A stretch of 64,000 nt of DNA from Micromonospora cathayae (GCF_028993575.1 NZ_CP118615.1:3224001-3288000); one strand, 5' to 3'; shown: positions 20,006 through 28,479, counted from the stretch's first letter. A program made the numbers and translations. The notes: a model not told the origin generated them from the sequence alone.

Positions 20006-20863
20006 ATGAACTCGGCGACGCCGGGGGAACTGCTGGAGATCGCCATCGAGGTCGCCCGGTCGGCGGCGGAGACCGCCCACCGGATGCGGGGTGAGGGGGT
20101 CGCGGTCGCCGCGACCAAGAGCACGGCCACCGACGTGGTCACCGCCGCCGACCGGGCGGTGGAGCGCCAGGTCACCGAGCATCTGCGCCGGCTCCGTCCG
20201 TACGACGCGATCCTGGGCGAGGAGTACGGCGAGGGTACGCCGGCCAGCACCGGGAACGGCGGCAACGGCGGGGCCGGCAGCAGGACCGGAGCCGGGACCG
20301 GGGCCGTCCGGTGGATCGTCGACCCGATCGACGGCACGGTCAACTACCTGTACGGGCTGCCGTACCACGCGGTGTCGTTGGCCGCCGAGGTCGACGGGAC
20401 GGTGGTCGCCGGCGTGGTCCGCAACATCGCCACCGGCGACGAGTGGACCGCCACCCGCGGCGGCGGCGCGTACCGGTCCGGGCAGCGCCTGCGCTGCTCC
20501 ACCGAGACCGATCTCGGTCAGGCCCTGATCGGCACCGGGTTCGGTTACGACGCGGCCCGCCGGGCCCACCAGGCGCGGGTGATCGCCGGGCTGATCACCG
20601 AGGTCCGGGACATCCGCCGGTACGGTGCCGCAGCGCTCGACCTCTGCCAGGCCGCCGAGGGCCGGGTGGACGCGTACTACGAGAAGGGGCTGGGCGCCTG
20701 GGACCTGGCCGCCGGCGGGCTGGTGGCCGCCGAGGCGGGCCTGCGGGTCACCGGACTGCGGGGGCGACCCGCCGGACCGGATCTGGTGCTGGCCGCGCCG
20801 CCGGCGCTCTACCAGGCGCTGCACGACCGGCTCGCCGACCTGGACGCCTCCGGGGGGCCCTGA
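20006..20863 (+). CDS. suhB: Inositol monophosphatase family protein (SuhB-like)
   Basis: 285 residues. Metal-site motifs: ILGEEYGE (Glu), [15 protein letters not shown] (the DPIDGT signature) and [17 protein letters not shown] near the C-terminus. It should dephosphorylate inositol 1-phosphate or a related sugar phosphate with Mg2+, feeding inositol for phosphatidylinositol and mycothiol. ATG 20006 follows GGGAAGGGG. Odd: a Gly/Thr/Ala-rich insert (about residues 78-98) between the first Glu motif and WIVDPIDGT. Its position next to the principal sigma factor is kept in mycobacteria. Confidence 0.88.
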   Translation: MNSATPGELLEIAIEVARSAAETAHRMRGEGVAVAATKSTATDVVTAADRAVERQVTEHLRRLRPYDAILGEEYGEGTPASTGNGGNGGAGSRTGAGTGAVRWIVDPIDGTVNYLYGLPYHAVSLAAEVDGTVVAGVVRNIATGDEWTATRGGGAYRSGQRLRCSTETDLGQALIGTGFGYDAARRAHQARVIAGLITEVRDIRRYGAAALDLCQAAEGRVDAYYEKGLGAWDLAAGGLVAAEAGLRVTGLRGRPAGPDLVLAAPPALYQALHDRLADLDASGGP

Positions 20864-20915
20864 CCGGCCACGGCCGGCGAGTTTCGGCTCCGGGCACGCC
20901 GGCCCGGTCAGGGCC
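20856..20915 (+). repeat. 12-bp inverted repeat across the stop codon
   Basis: GGCCCTGACCGG (20856-20867, includes the suhB stop) is repeated inverted as CCGGTCAGGGCC (20904-20915). It may fold as a long-loop hairpin in the 3' end of the transcript. Confidence 0.5.
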
Positions 20916-20971
20916 GGGCACTACGCCACCGCGTTGACCGGCGCGGGTGCGACCCGTCGGGTCACCCGCGG

Positions 20972-21009
20972 GTGGCACCGATCGGCCCGGACGGGCCGAC
21001 CGGTGCCAC
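20972..21009. terminator. Strong hairpin between convergent suhB and the LytR_C gene
   Basis: 17-bp stem with one mismatch (20972-20988 with 20993-21009) and a GGAC tetraloop, ending 2 bp from the stop of the minus-strand gene. Likely bidirectional terminator. Confidence 0.75.
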
Positions 21010-21011
21010 GG

Positions 21012-21548
21012 TCACTTGTCGACCGGTGCCGGGCAGCTGTTCTCCGGGGCCTGCGGCGCGCCGAGGTCACCGAGGGACTGGTTGACCTCGGTGGTGGTGG
21101 CGAGCTGCTGGAACGAACTGCCGAGCACCACGTCGACCACGTCGTCCGCGCGCTTGGCGTCGTACTCGTAGACGGCCTGGTTGAGGAAGTACGCCCGCAG
21201 CAGGTGCGCCGACCCGACCCCCTTCGGCCCGTACCGCAGCACGGCGACCTCGTCGACGCCGCGCTCCTGCGGATCGTTGCCGGTCTTCTTCACCTGGAAC
21301 TTGCGGTTGCGGAAGTCGTCGGCGATGGCGGTGGCGAGGCCCCCCTTTTCGGTGGCGTTGTAGACGTTGATCTTCACGTCCTTGGCCTCGCGGAGGGTCA
21401 CGTCGGCCAGCGGCCAGCCCTCCGGGCAGCCCTTCGCGCCCCCGGCGCCGCTCTGACTGTCCTTCACCAGCGCCACGACCACGAAGACCAGCGCGCAGAG
21501 CGCCAGCACACCGACGACAACGAGTGCTCGCACTCGCGCAAAGCTCAT
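21012..21548 (-). CDS. LytR_C-domain membrane protein (Cei-like)
   Basis: 178 residues. One N-terminal membrane segment (RALVVVGVLALCALVFVVVA, about residues 7-26) and an extracytoplasmic LytR C-terminal-type domain (VKINVYNATEKGGLATAIADDFRNRKF onward, about 57-150). In M. tuberculosis the syntenic protein (Rv2700, Cei) is needed for cell-envelope integrity. ATG 21548 follows GGGGGAG by 7 nt; upstream codons in the same frame to 21887 lie in a promoter region and are rejected. Two Cys (one after the linker, one near the C-terminus) could form a disulfide. Confidence 0.82.
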   Translation of the reverse strand: MSFARVRALVVVGVLALCALVFVVVALVKDSQSGAGGAKGCPEGWPLADVTLREAKDVKINVYNATEKGGLATAIADDFRNRKFQVKKTGNDPQERGVDEVAVLRYGPKGVGSAHLLRAYFLNQAVYEYDAKRADDVVDVVLGSSFQQLATTTEVNQSLGDLGAPQAPENSCPAPVDK

Positions 21549-21740
21549 CTGGGCGCTCCCCCGAGAGGTGGTGGGTTGACGACGGTGCCCACGGCGCGGC
21601 AGGCCGGGCGGCGGGCCGTCGGGTACGCCGCTGAGGTTATCGGTTGTCCGGCGGACGCGTGGAAACAGCCGGACATGCCGGCGCGCCGACCGGCGAGCGG
21701 GTAGTAGTACCCCTATCTTCGTGTCGCCTGAGTCACATTG

Positions 21741-21766
21741 GGAACAACTTTGGGGGCGAGGGCGTA
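21741..21766 (+). promoter_or_regulatory. ECF-type promoter candidate, distal
   Basis: GGAAC (21741-21745), 17 nt, CGTA (21763-21766). It matches the general -35 of extracytoplasmic-function sigma factors; the -10 is imperfect. Confidence 0.3.
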
Positions 21767-21904
21767 CATCCAAGCCACGAGGGCGGTATACATGCCTCGC
21801 CCAGAGGGGGGTAAGGTACCGCGCTCGCTGGGGGAGTTCCTCTGGCAAGCCTCGATCCGACCGGCCGGCGGGTCGGGTGACCGACACTGTGGTGGCCGGC
21901 CAGC

Positions 21905-21931
21905 GGAACCGAAACAGCGTCGTCCGGCGTT
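21905..21931 (+). promoter_or_regulatory. SigR/SigH-like promoter candidate for DUF4193
   Basis: GGAAC (21905-21909), 18 nt, CGTT (21928-21931), close to the oxidative-stress sigma consensus GGAAY-N16-20-GTT. It would start transcription about 35-40 bp before ATG 21974. Confidence 0.45.
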
Positions 21932-21946
21932 ACAACCGGGAAGCGA

Positions 21947-21960
21947 CCATATCGATATGG
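21947..21960. promoter_or_regulatory. Perfect 14-bp palindrome before DUF4193
   Basis: CCATATCGATATGG is its own reverse complement and is AT-rich in a very GC-rich region. It lies 13 bp before the DUF4193 ATG, in the predicted 5' leader or core promoter. Possible operator. Confidence 0.5.
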
Positions 21961-21973
21961 GAGAGTGAAACCG

Positions 21974-22270
21974 ATGGCCACCGACTACGACGCCCCGCGT
22001 CGCGACGAGGTCGACCTCGGCGAGGACAGCCTGGAAGAGCTCAAGGCCCGGCGGGTCGACTCACAGTCGGGCGCCGTGGACGTCGACGAGGCCGAGGTGG
22101 CCGAGAGCTTCGAGCTGCCCGGCGCCGACCTGGCCGACGAGGAGCTGACAGTCAAGGTCCTTCCGATGCAGCAGGACGAGTTCCGCTGTGCCCGCTGCTT
22201 CCTGGTCCATCACCGCAGCCAGCTCGCGACCGAGCGCAACGGGGAACTGATCTGCCGCGAGTGTGTCTGA
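21974..22270 (+). CDS. DUF4193 zinc-ribbon protein
   Basis: 98 residues. Opening MATDYDAPRRDE and a C-terminal zinc ribbon CARCFLVHHRSQLA ... ICREC (four Cys) define DUF4193. The acidic middle is likely flexible. Function unknown; conserved next to cei, DUF3093 and dut in actinobacteria. ATG 21974 is preferred to GTG 21965 because it gives the family N-terminus. Upstream carries an oxidative-stress-type promoter candidate, which would fit a Cys4 zinc protein, but that link is inference. Confidence 0.85.
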   Translation: MATDYDAPRRDEVDLGEDSLEELKARRVDSQSGAVDVDEAEVAESFELPGADLADEELTVKVLPMQQDEFRCARCFLVHHRSQLATERNGELICRECV

Positions 22271-22416
22271 CGACGGCGGACGACGGGCGCCGACCGCCGG
22301 CCATCCGGCCGGCGTGATCTCCGGCCGTCGTGCGCCGGTGGTGGCGAGCTGCTTGACTCGGTGCGGGTACGGGTAGCTCTCTTCCGAACCGGCGCAGCGA
22401 CGCGGGAGGTCACAGC

Positions 22417-23445
22417 ATGAGCGGGCGCGAGACGAGCCCGGCCCCGACCCCGGAGCCGGGCGACAGCACGGGGCCGGGCCCGGCGTCCAGCGGTGGGCCG
22501 GAGCGGCCGCCGTTGACGGACGGTGGGCCGGCCCAGCCGTCCCCGACGTCCGCCGATGGGCCGCCGCCGACGACGGACGGTGGGTCGCTGTCGACGTCCG
22601 GCGATGGGCCGCCGACGTCCGATAGCTTGTCGCCGTCGACGTCCGACGGTGGGCCGGTCGAAGCGTCGACGGGCGGTGGGTCGGGCGGCCCGGCGGGCGA
22701 CGAGCTGGGAGCCACGGTCGCCGCACTGACCGCCGACGACCTGCCGGCGGCGCGACGTCGGCAGTTGCTGACCCGGATGGTGGGGCAGGCCCGCGCCCGA
22801 GGGCTGGCCGACCTGTTCAAGCCACGGGCCGCGCTGCGCTGGATGACCGAGACGGTCGGCGAGATCGCGCCGCACGTGCCGGTCCGGGACCTCGCCACCC
22901 TGCGCCACCACTTCGACGGGCTGGACGGCGAGGCGCTCGCCGACCGGCTCGTCCGTAACGCCGCGCGGGCCACCGCGGGCGTGGGGGCGGCCGGTGGCGG
23001 GGTCGCCGCCGTGGAGTGGACGGTCGCCCCGACCCTGCTCTCCGCGCCGGTGCTGCTGGCCGCCGAGACGGTGGCGGTGGTGGCGATCGAGCTGAAGCTG
23101 ATCGGCGAGCTGCACGAGGTGTACGGCGTGCCGGTGCCCACCGGCGGTACCCAGCGGGCGGTGACGCTGGTGCAGTCCTGGGCGAGTCAGCGGGGGATCA
23201 ACCCGATGGCCCCGGGCGTCGGCGTGGCGGCGGTGCTCGGCACGGCCGCCCGCAAGGAACTACGGGACACCCTGCTCAAGCGGTTCGGCCGGAACCTGAC
23301 CACCCTCGGCCCGTTCCTCACCGGCGCGGCGGTCGCCAGCTACCTCAACCAGCGGGCCACCCGTACCCTGAGCGACCGGCTCCGGGCCGACCTGCGCAAG
23401 CAGCGGGCCGCCCTGCCCGGACCGTCGTCACCCACCGGGCCCTGA
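22417..23445 (+). CDS. Uncharacterised protein with long disordered N-terminus
   Basis: 342 residues, ATG after GGGAGG. Residues 1-95 are disordered, rich in Gly/Pro/Ser/Thr, with repeated DGGP/DGPP motifs. The remainder is helical: TADDLPAARRRQLLTRMVGQAR, FKPRAALRWMTETVGEIAPHVPVRD, two or three hydrophobic stretches (about 187-222 VEWTVAPTLLSAPVLLAAETV), and a C-terminal amphipathic part LRKRFGRNLT-like. I do not recognise the family. The hydrophobic helices and EcsC-like length suggest membrane association. Lies between DUF4193 and DUF3093, absent from the mycobacterial version of this block as I recall it. Confidence 0.7.
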   Translation: MSGRETSPAPTPEPGDSTGPGPASSGGPERPPLTDGGPAQPSPTSADGPPPTTDGGSLSTSGDGPPTSDSLSPSTSDGGPVEASTGGGSGGPAGDELGATVAALTADDLPAARRRQLLTRMVGQARARGLADLFKPRAALRWMTETVGEIAPHVPVRDLATLRHHFDGLDGEALADRLVRNAARATAGVGAAGGGVAAVEWTVAPTLLSAPVLLAAETVAVVAIELKLIGELHEVYGVPVPTGGTQRAVTLVQSWASQRGINPMAPGVGVAAVLGTAARKELRDTLLKRFGRNLTTLGPFLTGAAVASYLNQRATRTLSDRLRADLRKQRAALPGPSSPTGP

Positions 23446-23474
23446 CCTGTCCGTCCAGGGCGCTGGTGAACGGC

Positions 23475-23578
23475 TCAGGGCCGGCTCAGCCGCCGGTCGC
23501 TGTCCGGGGTCAGCCGCGACCCGCTCCGGGCCGGCCCAGCCGCGGGTCGCTCTGTCCGGGGTCAGCGGCCGGTCGCGG
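23475..23578. repeat. Imperfect repeats around the DUF3093 stop
   Basis: Variants of GTCGCTGTCCGGGGTCAGC recur three times from about 23485 to 23575, the last one containing the DUF3093 stop (TCA at 23562). Confidence 0.5.
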
Positions 23579-24107
23579 GCCGGTCCGCCTCGCCGGTCAC
23601 GACGGGCTCCCGGTCGGCGGGACGCGTGGCGTCCCGGGCGGCCAGCAGCGCCTCCGCCAGGCGTACCGGGTGTCGCGTGCTGACCACCCAGAACGGTGTC
23701 GGGTCGGCCGGGTCGTCGAGCAGCACCTGCACCGCGCCCCCCACCCAGGGCCGCTGCACCACGAAGGCGAGCGGATCGGCTGCGACACCCAGGACCTCGC
23801 GCCGCCCCTCGGCGTCCAGCGGCACCACGTCCGCGACGAACCGCACCGGCAGCCGGGCGTCGTCGACCCGCAGTTCGCCGTCGGTGACCGCGATCCGGAT
23901 CCGCCCCAGCCACCACAGCCCGGCCACGGTCAGCGGCAGCAGGACGGCGAACGGCAGCCAGGCGCGTACCCCGTCGCCGCCCATCCAGATCTCGACGGCG
24001 AGCAGCGCGCCGACCGCGATCCCGCCCAGCCAGAGCCACCACGGCAGGGTGAGCCGTTCGGTGAAGCCGCCGGGCGGGGCGGGCGGGGAGGAAGGTGAGT
24101 CGTGCAC
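23562..24107 (-). CDS. DUF3093 membrane protein
   Basis: 181 residues. Pro-rich start, then two membrane segments (about residues 22-40 and 50-67) and a C-terminal soluble domain ([21 protein letters not shown] onward). DUF3093, function unknown. GTG 24107 has TACCCT exactly 6 nt upstream, a leaderless promoter, and is divergent from dut. In mycobacteria the same neighbour pair is kept. Confidence 0.85.
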   Translation of the reverse strand: MHDSPSSPPAPPGGFTERLTLPWWLWLGGIAVGALLAVEIWMGGDGVRAWLPFAVLLPLTVAGLWWLGRIRIAVTDGELRVDDARLPVRFVADVVPLDAEGRREVLGVAADPLAFVVQRPWVGGAVQVLLDDPADPTPFWVVSTRHPVRLAEALLAARDATRPADREPVVTGEADRPATGR

Positions 24108-24157
24108 AGTCCGAGGGTACGGCGCGCCGCGCCCCGTCGACCCGGCAGGATGGCAGG

Positions 24158-24209
24158 GTCAGGCGGAGTGCCGCGACCGGAGGACGTCGTCAGGCGGAGT
24201 GCCGCGACC
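24158..24209. repeat. 21-bp perfect direct repeat in dut leader
   Basis: Copies at 24158-24178 and 24189-24209 separated by 10 bp, 34 bp before the dut start. Core AGGCGGAGTGCCGCGACC. Confidence 0.8.
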
Positions 24210-24242
24210 TGGACCTGCCGGATCCGGAGGAAGAGGGAGACC

Positions 24243-24752
24243 GTGACCGACCCCGTACCCGTGCCCGTACGACAGCTCGACCCGGGGCTGCCGCTGCCGG
24301 CGTACGCCCATCCCGGCGACGCCGGGGCCGACCTGATGGCGGCCGTGGACGTCGAGCTTCCCCCCGGCGGCCGGGCCCTGGTGCCCACCGGGATCGCCGT
24401 GGCGCTGCCCGAGGGGTACGTCGGACTGGTGCACCCGCGGTCCGGTCTCGCCGCCCGGCTCGGCGTGACGGTGCTCAACGCGCCCGGTACGGTCGACGCC
24501 GGCTACCGGGGTGAGATCATGGTCAACCTGATCAACCATGATCGGGTGAGTCCGGCCAAGATCTCCCGTGGCGACCGGATCGCGCAGCTCGTCGTGCAGC
24601 GGGTGGCACGGGCCGATTTCCGGCCGGTGGCCGAGCTGCCCGGGTCCCGGCGCGGGGCCGGCGGGCACGGCTCGACCGGTGGACACGCCGGTCTCGGGTC
24701 GCCGCCGGTCGGCGAACGGGTGCGCGACCAGACGGAAGAGGTGGCAGGGTGA
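24243..24752 (+). CDS. dut: dUTP diphosphatase
   Basis: 169 residues. All trimeric-dUTPase motifs: motif 1 DAGADLMAA, motif 2 HPRSGLAAR, motif 3 [11 protein letters not shown] with the catalytic Asp, motif 4 GDRIAQLVV, and motif 5 [11 protein letters not shown] (a variant of GSGGFGSTG with His for Phe). It hydrolyses dUTP to dUMP, keeping uracil out of DNA and supplying thymidylate synthesis. GTG 24243 follows GGAGGAAGAGGGAG. The C-terminal tail after motif 5 is about 20 residues longer than usual. Followed at 25 bp by DUF3710. Confidence 0.95.
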   Translation: MTDPVPVPVRQLDPGLPLPAYAHPGDAGADLMAAVDVELPPGGRALVPTGIAVALPEGYVGLVHPRSGLAARLGVTVLNAPGTVDAGYRGEIMVNLINHDRVSPAKISRGDRIAQLVVQRVARADFRPVAELPGSRRGAGGHGSTGGHAGLGSPPVGERVRDQTEEVAG

Positions 24753-24777
24753 GTGCGAACAGCGGAGGGTGGGCACA

Positions 24778-25467
24778 GTGATCTTCTCCCGTAAGCGGGA
24801 CGGTTCCGGACGTCACGCGCGTGACGAGCGGGTGGGCGAACCGGTCACCGGGTCGGACACCGAGGAGTCGACGCCGAGCGCCCCGGACCGCGGCCCGTAC
24901 GACATCTCGGAGGCCCCGCGCGACGTGCAGCGGCTCGACCTGGGCAGCCTGCACATCCCGGCGGTGCCGGAGGTGGAGGTGCGGGTGCAGGCCGATCCGC
25001 AGGGCGTGGTCCAGCAGGTCGTGCTCGTGCACGGGGAGAACGCGCTCCAGCTCGGGGTGTTCGCCGCGCCGCGCAGCGAGGGCATCTGGGACGAGGTCCG
25101 CGAGGAGATCCGGCAGTCGTTGTTCAACGACGGCGCCGCCGCCCAGGAGGTCTCCGGCGAGTACGGTACCGAGCTGCGGGCCCGGGTACGCACCCCGGAG
25201 GGCATCACCGACCTGCGTTTCATCGGCGTGGACGGGCCGCGGTGGATGGTCCGGGGCGTCTACCAGGGGGCGGCGGCCACCGAACCGGCGGCGGCCGGTC
25301 CGCTCGCCGAGTGTCTCAGTGGCCTGGTGGTCGACCGGGGTCAGGAGGCCAAGCCGGTGCGTGAGCCGCTGCCGCTGCGGCTGCCCCGTGAGGTCGCCGC
25401 GCAGCAGCAGGCGCAGGCCGCCGCGGCCGGCGGCGACGCTCCGGCCCCCGGGCCGCGCCAGCCCTGA
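24778..25467 (+). CDS. DUF3710 protein
   Basis: 229 residues, GTG 24778 after GGAGGG. VIFSRKR opening, disordered acidic linker, then the DUF3710 core (PYDISEAP, RLDLGSLHIPAVP, GIWDEVREEI, RWMVRGVYQG). Gln/Ala-rich tail. Function unknown; linked to dut in actinobacteria. The stop lies inside the first copy of a 28-bp tandem duplication. Confidence 0.87.
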   Translation: MIFSRKRDGSGRHARDERVGEPVTGSDTEESTPSAPDRGPYDISEAPRDVQRLDLGSLHIPAVPEVEVRVQADPQGVVQQVVLVHGENALQLGVFAAPRSEGIWDEVREEIRQSLFNDGAAAQEVSGEYGTELRARVRTPEGITDLRFIGVDGPRWMVRGVYQGAAATEPAAAGPLAECLSGLVVDRGQEAKPVREPLPLRLPREVAAQQQAQAAAAGGDAPAPGPRQP

Positions 25468-25510
25468 CCGTGGCCCCGGGCCGCGCCAGCCCTGACCGTG
25501 GCCCCGGGCC
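25447..25510. repeat. 28-bp tandem duplication across the DUF3710 stop
   Basis: Two perfect 28-bp units (25447-25474, 25475-25502) plus 8 bp of a third. The first unit holds the DUF3710 TGA. The perfect identity suggests a recent event. The rest of the spacer to 25718 shows no gene. Confidence 0.9.
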
Positions 25511-25718
25511 GTCCCGGCGACCGGGACGGGGGGCGGTGAGGTCGGCCCGGTCCCGGCAGCCGGTGGCCGGGCCGGGACGCCCGGACCGTCCGTGGAACCA
25601 ACCGGCCCGCCGGAGAGCCCGTCCGATCGGCGTACGCTGACGTACGGGCCCGGCGGTGCCGGGCCACCGGACGCCGGCGCAGTGCCGGCCAGCGTGGAGG
25701 GGTGACGCGGAGGTCATG

Positions 25719-26096
25719 GTGACCGACGAACGCCGGGTGTCGCTGCGACGTCTGCTGCAACGGCTCACCGCCAGCGAGGCCGAGATCGAGGCGCAGGAGC
25801 TGCGCCGGGAGAGCGCCCAGTGCGGCGGCATCCCGGCCCGGCAGTGCCAGCGCGGTCAGGTCGTTTCGGTGTCCGGCCGGTTGCGTACCGTGGTCTACAC
25901 TCCCCGGACGAACCTGCCGACGCTGGAGGCCGACCTGTACGACGGCAGCGACGTGGTGACCCTGGTCTGGCTGGGCCGCCGGCACATCGTCGGCATCGAA
26001 CCGGGCCGGCACCTCACCGCGCGGGGGCGGGTGGCGGTGCGGGACGACCGTAAAGTCATCTACAACCCGTACTACGAGCTCGAGCCGCCACGGTGA
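25719..26096 (+). CDS. OB-fold nucleic-acid-binding domain protein
   Basis: 125 residues. Helical start TDERRVSLRRLLQRLTASEAEIEAQELRR, then an OB fold (QVVSVSGRLRTVVYT, LEADLYDGSDVVTLVWLG, LTARGRVAVRDDRKVIYNPYYEL). GTG 25719 is preferred to ATG 25716 because GGAGG is then 5 nt away. It resembles RecG/aaRS-type OB domains and may bind RNA or single-stranded DNA. Its stop overlaps the GTG of DUF3159 by 4 bp. Confidence 0.82.
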   Translation: MTDERRVSLRRLLQRLTASEAEIEAQELRRESAQCGGIPARQCQRGQVVSVSGRLRTVVYTPRTNLPTLEADLYDGSDVVTLVWLGRRHIVGIEPGRHLTARGRVAVRDDRKVIYNPYYELEPPR

Positions 26097-26809
26097 CGGG
26101 CCCCCGAGCGGAAGACGTGCCGATGACCACTGGACAGCACCGGTCCGCCCCGCCGCAGCCGACCGACCCGGACGGCGAGGAGCGGCTGCCGACCCTGGCC
26201 GAGCAGATGGCCGACCAGCTCGGCGGCTGGCGCGGCCTGGTCGAGTCCAGCGTGCCGGTGATGGTCTTCGTGATCGCCAACATCGTCAGCGACCTGCGTC
26301 CGGCGATCATCGCCTCGGTGGGGGTCGCGCTGCTGATCGCGGTGCTGCGGCTGGCCCAGCGCCGGCCGGTCCGGCACGCGCTCAACGGTCTGTTCGGCAT
26401 CGCCATCGGCGCGGCGATCGCCTGGCGTACCGGCGACGAGAAGACCTTCTACCTGCCCGGCATCCTGTACGGCATCGCGTACGGGCTGGTGCTGCTCGGC
26501 TCGGCGGTGATCCGGCAGCCCCTGGTCGGCTGGATCTGGTCGGTGCTGGCCGCCGGCGGCAAGTCGGAGTGGCGGCGGGACCCGAAGCTGGTGCGGACCT
26601 TCACCTGGCTGACCGCGCTGTGGGGCGTGGTCTGGCTGGCGAAGGTGGGGGTGCAGGCCGCGCTATACCTCGCCGACATGGACACCGCGCTGGGCATCGC
26701 CCGGCTGGCGCTCGGCTACCCGCCGTACGCGCTGCTGCTGCTGATCACGGTCTGGACGGTCCGCCGGGTGACCCGGCATTCCGCTCCCGCTCCCGCGCCC
26801 GGCGGCTGA
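26093..26809 (+). CDS. DUF3159 membrane protein
   Basis: 238 residues with about five membrane segments (for example SSVPVMVFVIANIVSDLRPA, FGIAIGAAIAW, PLVGWIWSVLAAGG). DUF3159, function unknown, conserved with dut and DUF3710. GTG 26093 overlaps the OB-fold gene stop (GTGA); a possible alternative is ATG 26123 with GGAAG upstream. Confidence 0.82.
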   Translation: MTGPRAEDVPMTTGQHRSAPPQPTDPDGEERLPTLAEQMADQLGGWRGLVESSVPVMVFVIANIVSDLRPAIIASVGVALLIAVLRLAQRRPVRHALNGLFGIAIGAAIAWRTGDEKTFYLPGILYGIAYGLVLLGSAVIRQPLVGWIWSVLAAGGKSEWRRDPKLVRTFTWLTALWGVVWLAKVGVQAALYLADMDTALGIARLALGYPPYALLLLITVWTVRRVTRHSAPAPAPGG

Positions 26810-26897
26810 GGCCGCGCCCGACGGTGCCCCGTGGGCCGGGCCGACCGGCGCGCACCGTCCGCCGGGCCATCTGACCCGGCCGTCGACCGTCACCCAG

Positions 26898-26986
26898 GCG
26901 GCCGGACGGGCAGCGGTCGCCGGACTCAGCGGCCGCCGGACCCGTAGCGGCCGGGCGGGCAGCCGTCGTGGGGCTCAGCCGCCGCT
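26898..26986. repeat. Imperfect 40-bp repeat at the ceoC 3' end
   Basis: 26898-26937 and 26947-26986 agree at about 33 of 40 positions (period 49). The second copy contains the ceoC stop codon, the first a displaced copy of it. Confidence 0.55.
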
Positions 26987-27664
26987 GCGGGTCCGCTCGA
27001 CGCTGTCCGCGCCGAGGACGACCGCCCGGACCGCGTCCTCCACCTCGGTGGTGCAGACGAAGACCAGCTCGTCGCCGGCCTCGATCGGGTCGTCCGCGCT
27101 GGGCACCAGGACCCGCTTGCCCCGGACGATCGCCACCAGCGCGCTGTCCCGGGGCAGCGGCACGTCCCGCAGCGGCTGACCGACGTACGGGGCGGCCGGC
27201 GGCAGGGTGATCTCGACCAGGTTGGCCTCGCCCTGCCGGAAGGTCATCAGCCGGACCAGGTCACCGACGGTGACCGCCTCCTCGACCAGGGCGGCCATCA
27301 CCCGCGGCTTGCTGACCGCGACGTCGACGCCCCACTGCTCGGTGAAGAGCCACTCGTTCTCCGCCCGGTTGACCCGGGCGACCACCCGGGGCACCGCGAA
27401 CTCGGTCTTGGCGAGCAGCGACACCACCAGGTTGACCTTGTCGTCGCCGGTGGCCGCGACCACCACGTCGCAGCCGGCGACGTCCGCCTCCTCCAGGCTG
27501 CTCAGCTCGCAGGCGTCCGCCAGCACCCAGTCCGCGCCCGGCACCCGGTCCGGGCGGAGCATCCGGGGCTGCCGCTCGATGAGCATCACCTGGTGCCCGT
27601 TGTCGATCAGCTCCTGGGCGATCGACCGGCCCACGTTGCCGGCCCCGGCGATGGCGATCCGCAT
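26975..27664 (-). CDS. ceoC: RCK / TrkA-family potassium regulatory protein (CeoC-like)
   Basis: 229 residues. N-terminal NAD-binding RCK domain with GAGNVGRSIAQELIDNGH (residues 7-24), then a TrkA-C ligand-binding domain (about 140-220). Such cytosolic proteins assemble as rings and gate potassium carriers in response to NAD(H), ATP/ADP or cyclic di-AMP. The ATG follows GGAGGG and lies 2 bp after the stop of the upstream RCK gene, so the two are co-translated and probably form heteromers. No TrkH/KtrB membrane subunit is nearby; the divergent neighbour is a KimA-type carrier. Confidence 0.88.
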   Translation of the reverse strand: MRIAIAGAGNVGRSIAQELIDNGHQVMLIERQPRMLRPDRVPGADWVLADACELSSLEEADVAGCDVVVAATGDDKVNLVVSLLAKTEFAVPRVVARVNRAENEWLFTEQWGVDVAVSKPRVMAALVEEAVTVGDLVRLMTFRQGEANLVEITLPPAAPYVGQPLRDVPLPRDSALVAIVRGKRVLVPSADDPIEAGDELVFVCTTEVEDAVRAVVLGADSVERTRSGG

Positions 27665-27666
27665 GC

Positions 27667-28332
27667 TCAGTGCCCTCCTTCGGGCGGGGCCACGGCGGTC
27701 GCCGTGACCGCCGTCGCGATGTCGTCGGTGACCAGCATGAAGAGCTGGTCACCCTCCTGCACCACGGTGGAGGCGGTGGGCAGGGTGCCGATGCCGAAGC
27801 GGATCAGGTACGCCGTCCGCGCGCCGGTCGCCTCCTCCAGCATGCGCAGCGGTCGACCGATCCAGTCCCGGTGGGTCGGCACCTCGATGATGGACACCGT
27901 GCTGGTCGGGTCGCGGAAGATCTCCACGTTCCCCTCGGGGACCAGGTGGCGCAGCATCCGGTCCGCCGTCCAGCGCACGGTGGCGACGGTGGGGATGCCG
28001 AGGCGCTCGTACACCTGGGCGCGGCGCTGGTCGTAGATCCGGGCGGCCACCCGGGACACCCCGAACGTCTCCCGGGCCAGCCGGGCCGAGATGATGTTGG
28101 AGTTGTCGCCGCTGGAGACCGCCGCGAAGGCGTCCGCCCGCTCGATGCCGGCCTCCCGCAGGACGGCGCCGTCGAAGCCGGCCCCGGTGACGGTGAGCCC
28201 GGCGAAGTCCGGGCTGAGCCGGCGGAAGGCGTCCCCGTCCTGGTCGATGACCGCCACCGAGTGCCCGCGGGCCTCCAGGTTGTGCGCCAGGGTCGAACCG
28301 ACCCGGCCACAACCCATGATCACGACATGCAC
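27667..28332 (-). CDS. ceoB: RCK / TrkA-family potassium regulatory protein (CeoB-like)
   Basis: 221 residues. NAD-binding motif VHVVIMGCGRVGSTLAHNLE with Asp-containing second strand AVIDQDGDAF, then TrkA-C (about 140-215). GTG 28332 is chosen because GGGAGGG is 5 nt upstream; the longer frame to 28452 is unsupported. In M. tuberculosis CeoB and CeoC are linked to potassium uptake. First gene of a two-gene operon, divergent from the transporter gene across 161 bp. Confidence 0.88.
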   Translation of the reverse strand: MHVVIMGCGRVGSTLAHNLEARGHSVAVIDQDGDAFRRLSPDFAGLTVTGAGFDGAVLREAGIERADAFAAVSSGDNSNIISARLARETFGVSRVAARIYDQRRAQVYERLGIPTVATVRWTADRMLRHLVPEGNVEIFRDPTSTVSIIEVPTHRDWIGRPLRMLEEATGARTAYLIRFGIGTLPTASTVVQEGDQLFMLVTDDIATAVTATAVAPPEGGH

Positions 28333-28479
28333 GGTGTCCCTCCCAAGGTCACCCGCCCGCCCTGCCGGGCCTGTCGTCTGCGAGCCTGCCACGTCCGACC
28401 GGCGCGACGCGGACCGACGGTACCTCCGGGACGCCCGGCGTCGGGCGGGCACCCCCCGGCCGCCCCACCGGGCTGGTCG

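Larger units (their letters stand above)
21549..21973. other. 425-bp divergent regulatory region
   Basis: No gene is seen. It separates the LytR_C gene from DUF4193 and is less GC-rich than its flanks. It holds two ECF/SigR-like promoter matches and a 14-bp palindrome, listed separately. Confidence 0.6.

Noticed and set aside
19718..20824. N-terminal extension of rpoD to 904 residues
   Set aside because: The extension runs antisense through the inositol monophosphatase gene; GTG 19717 has a ribosome site and gives normal sigma length.
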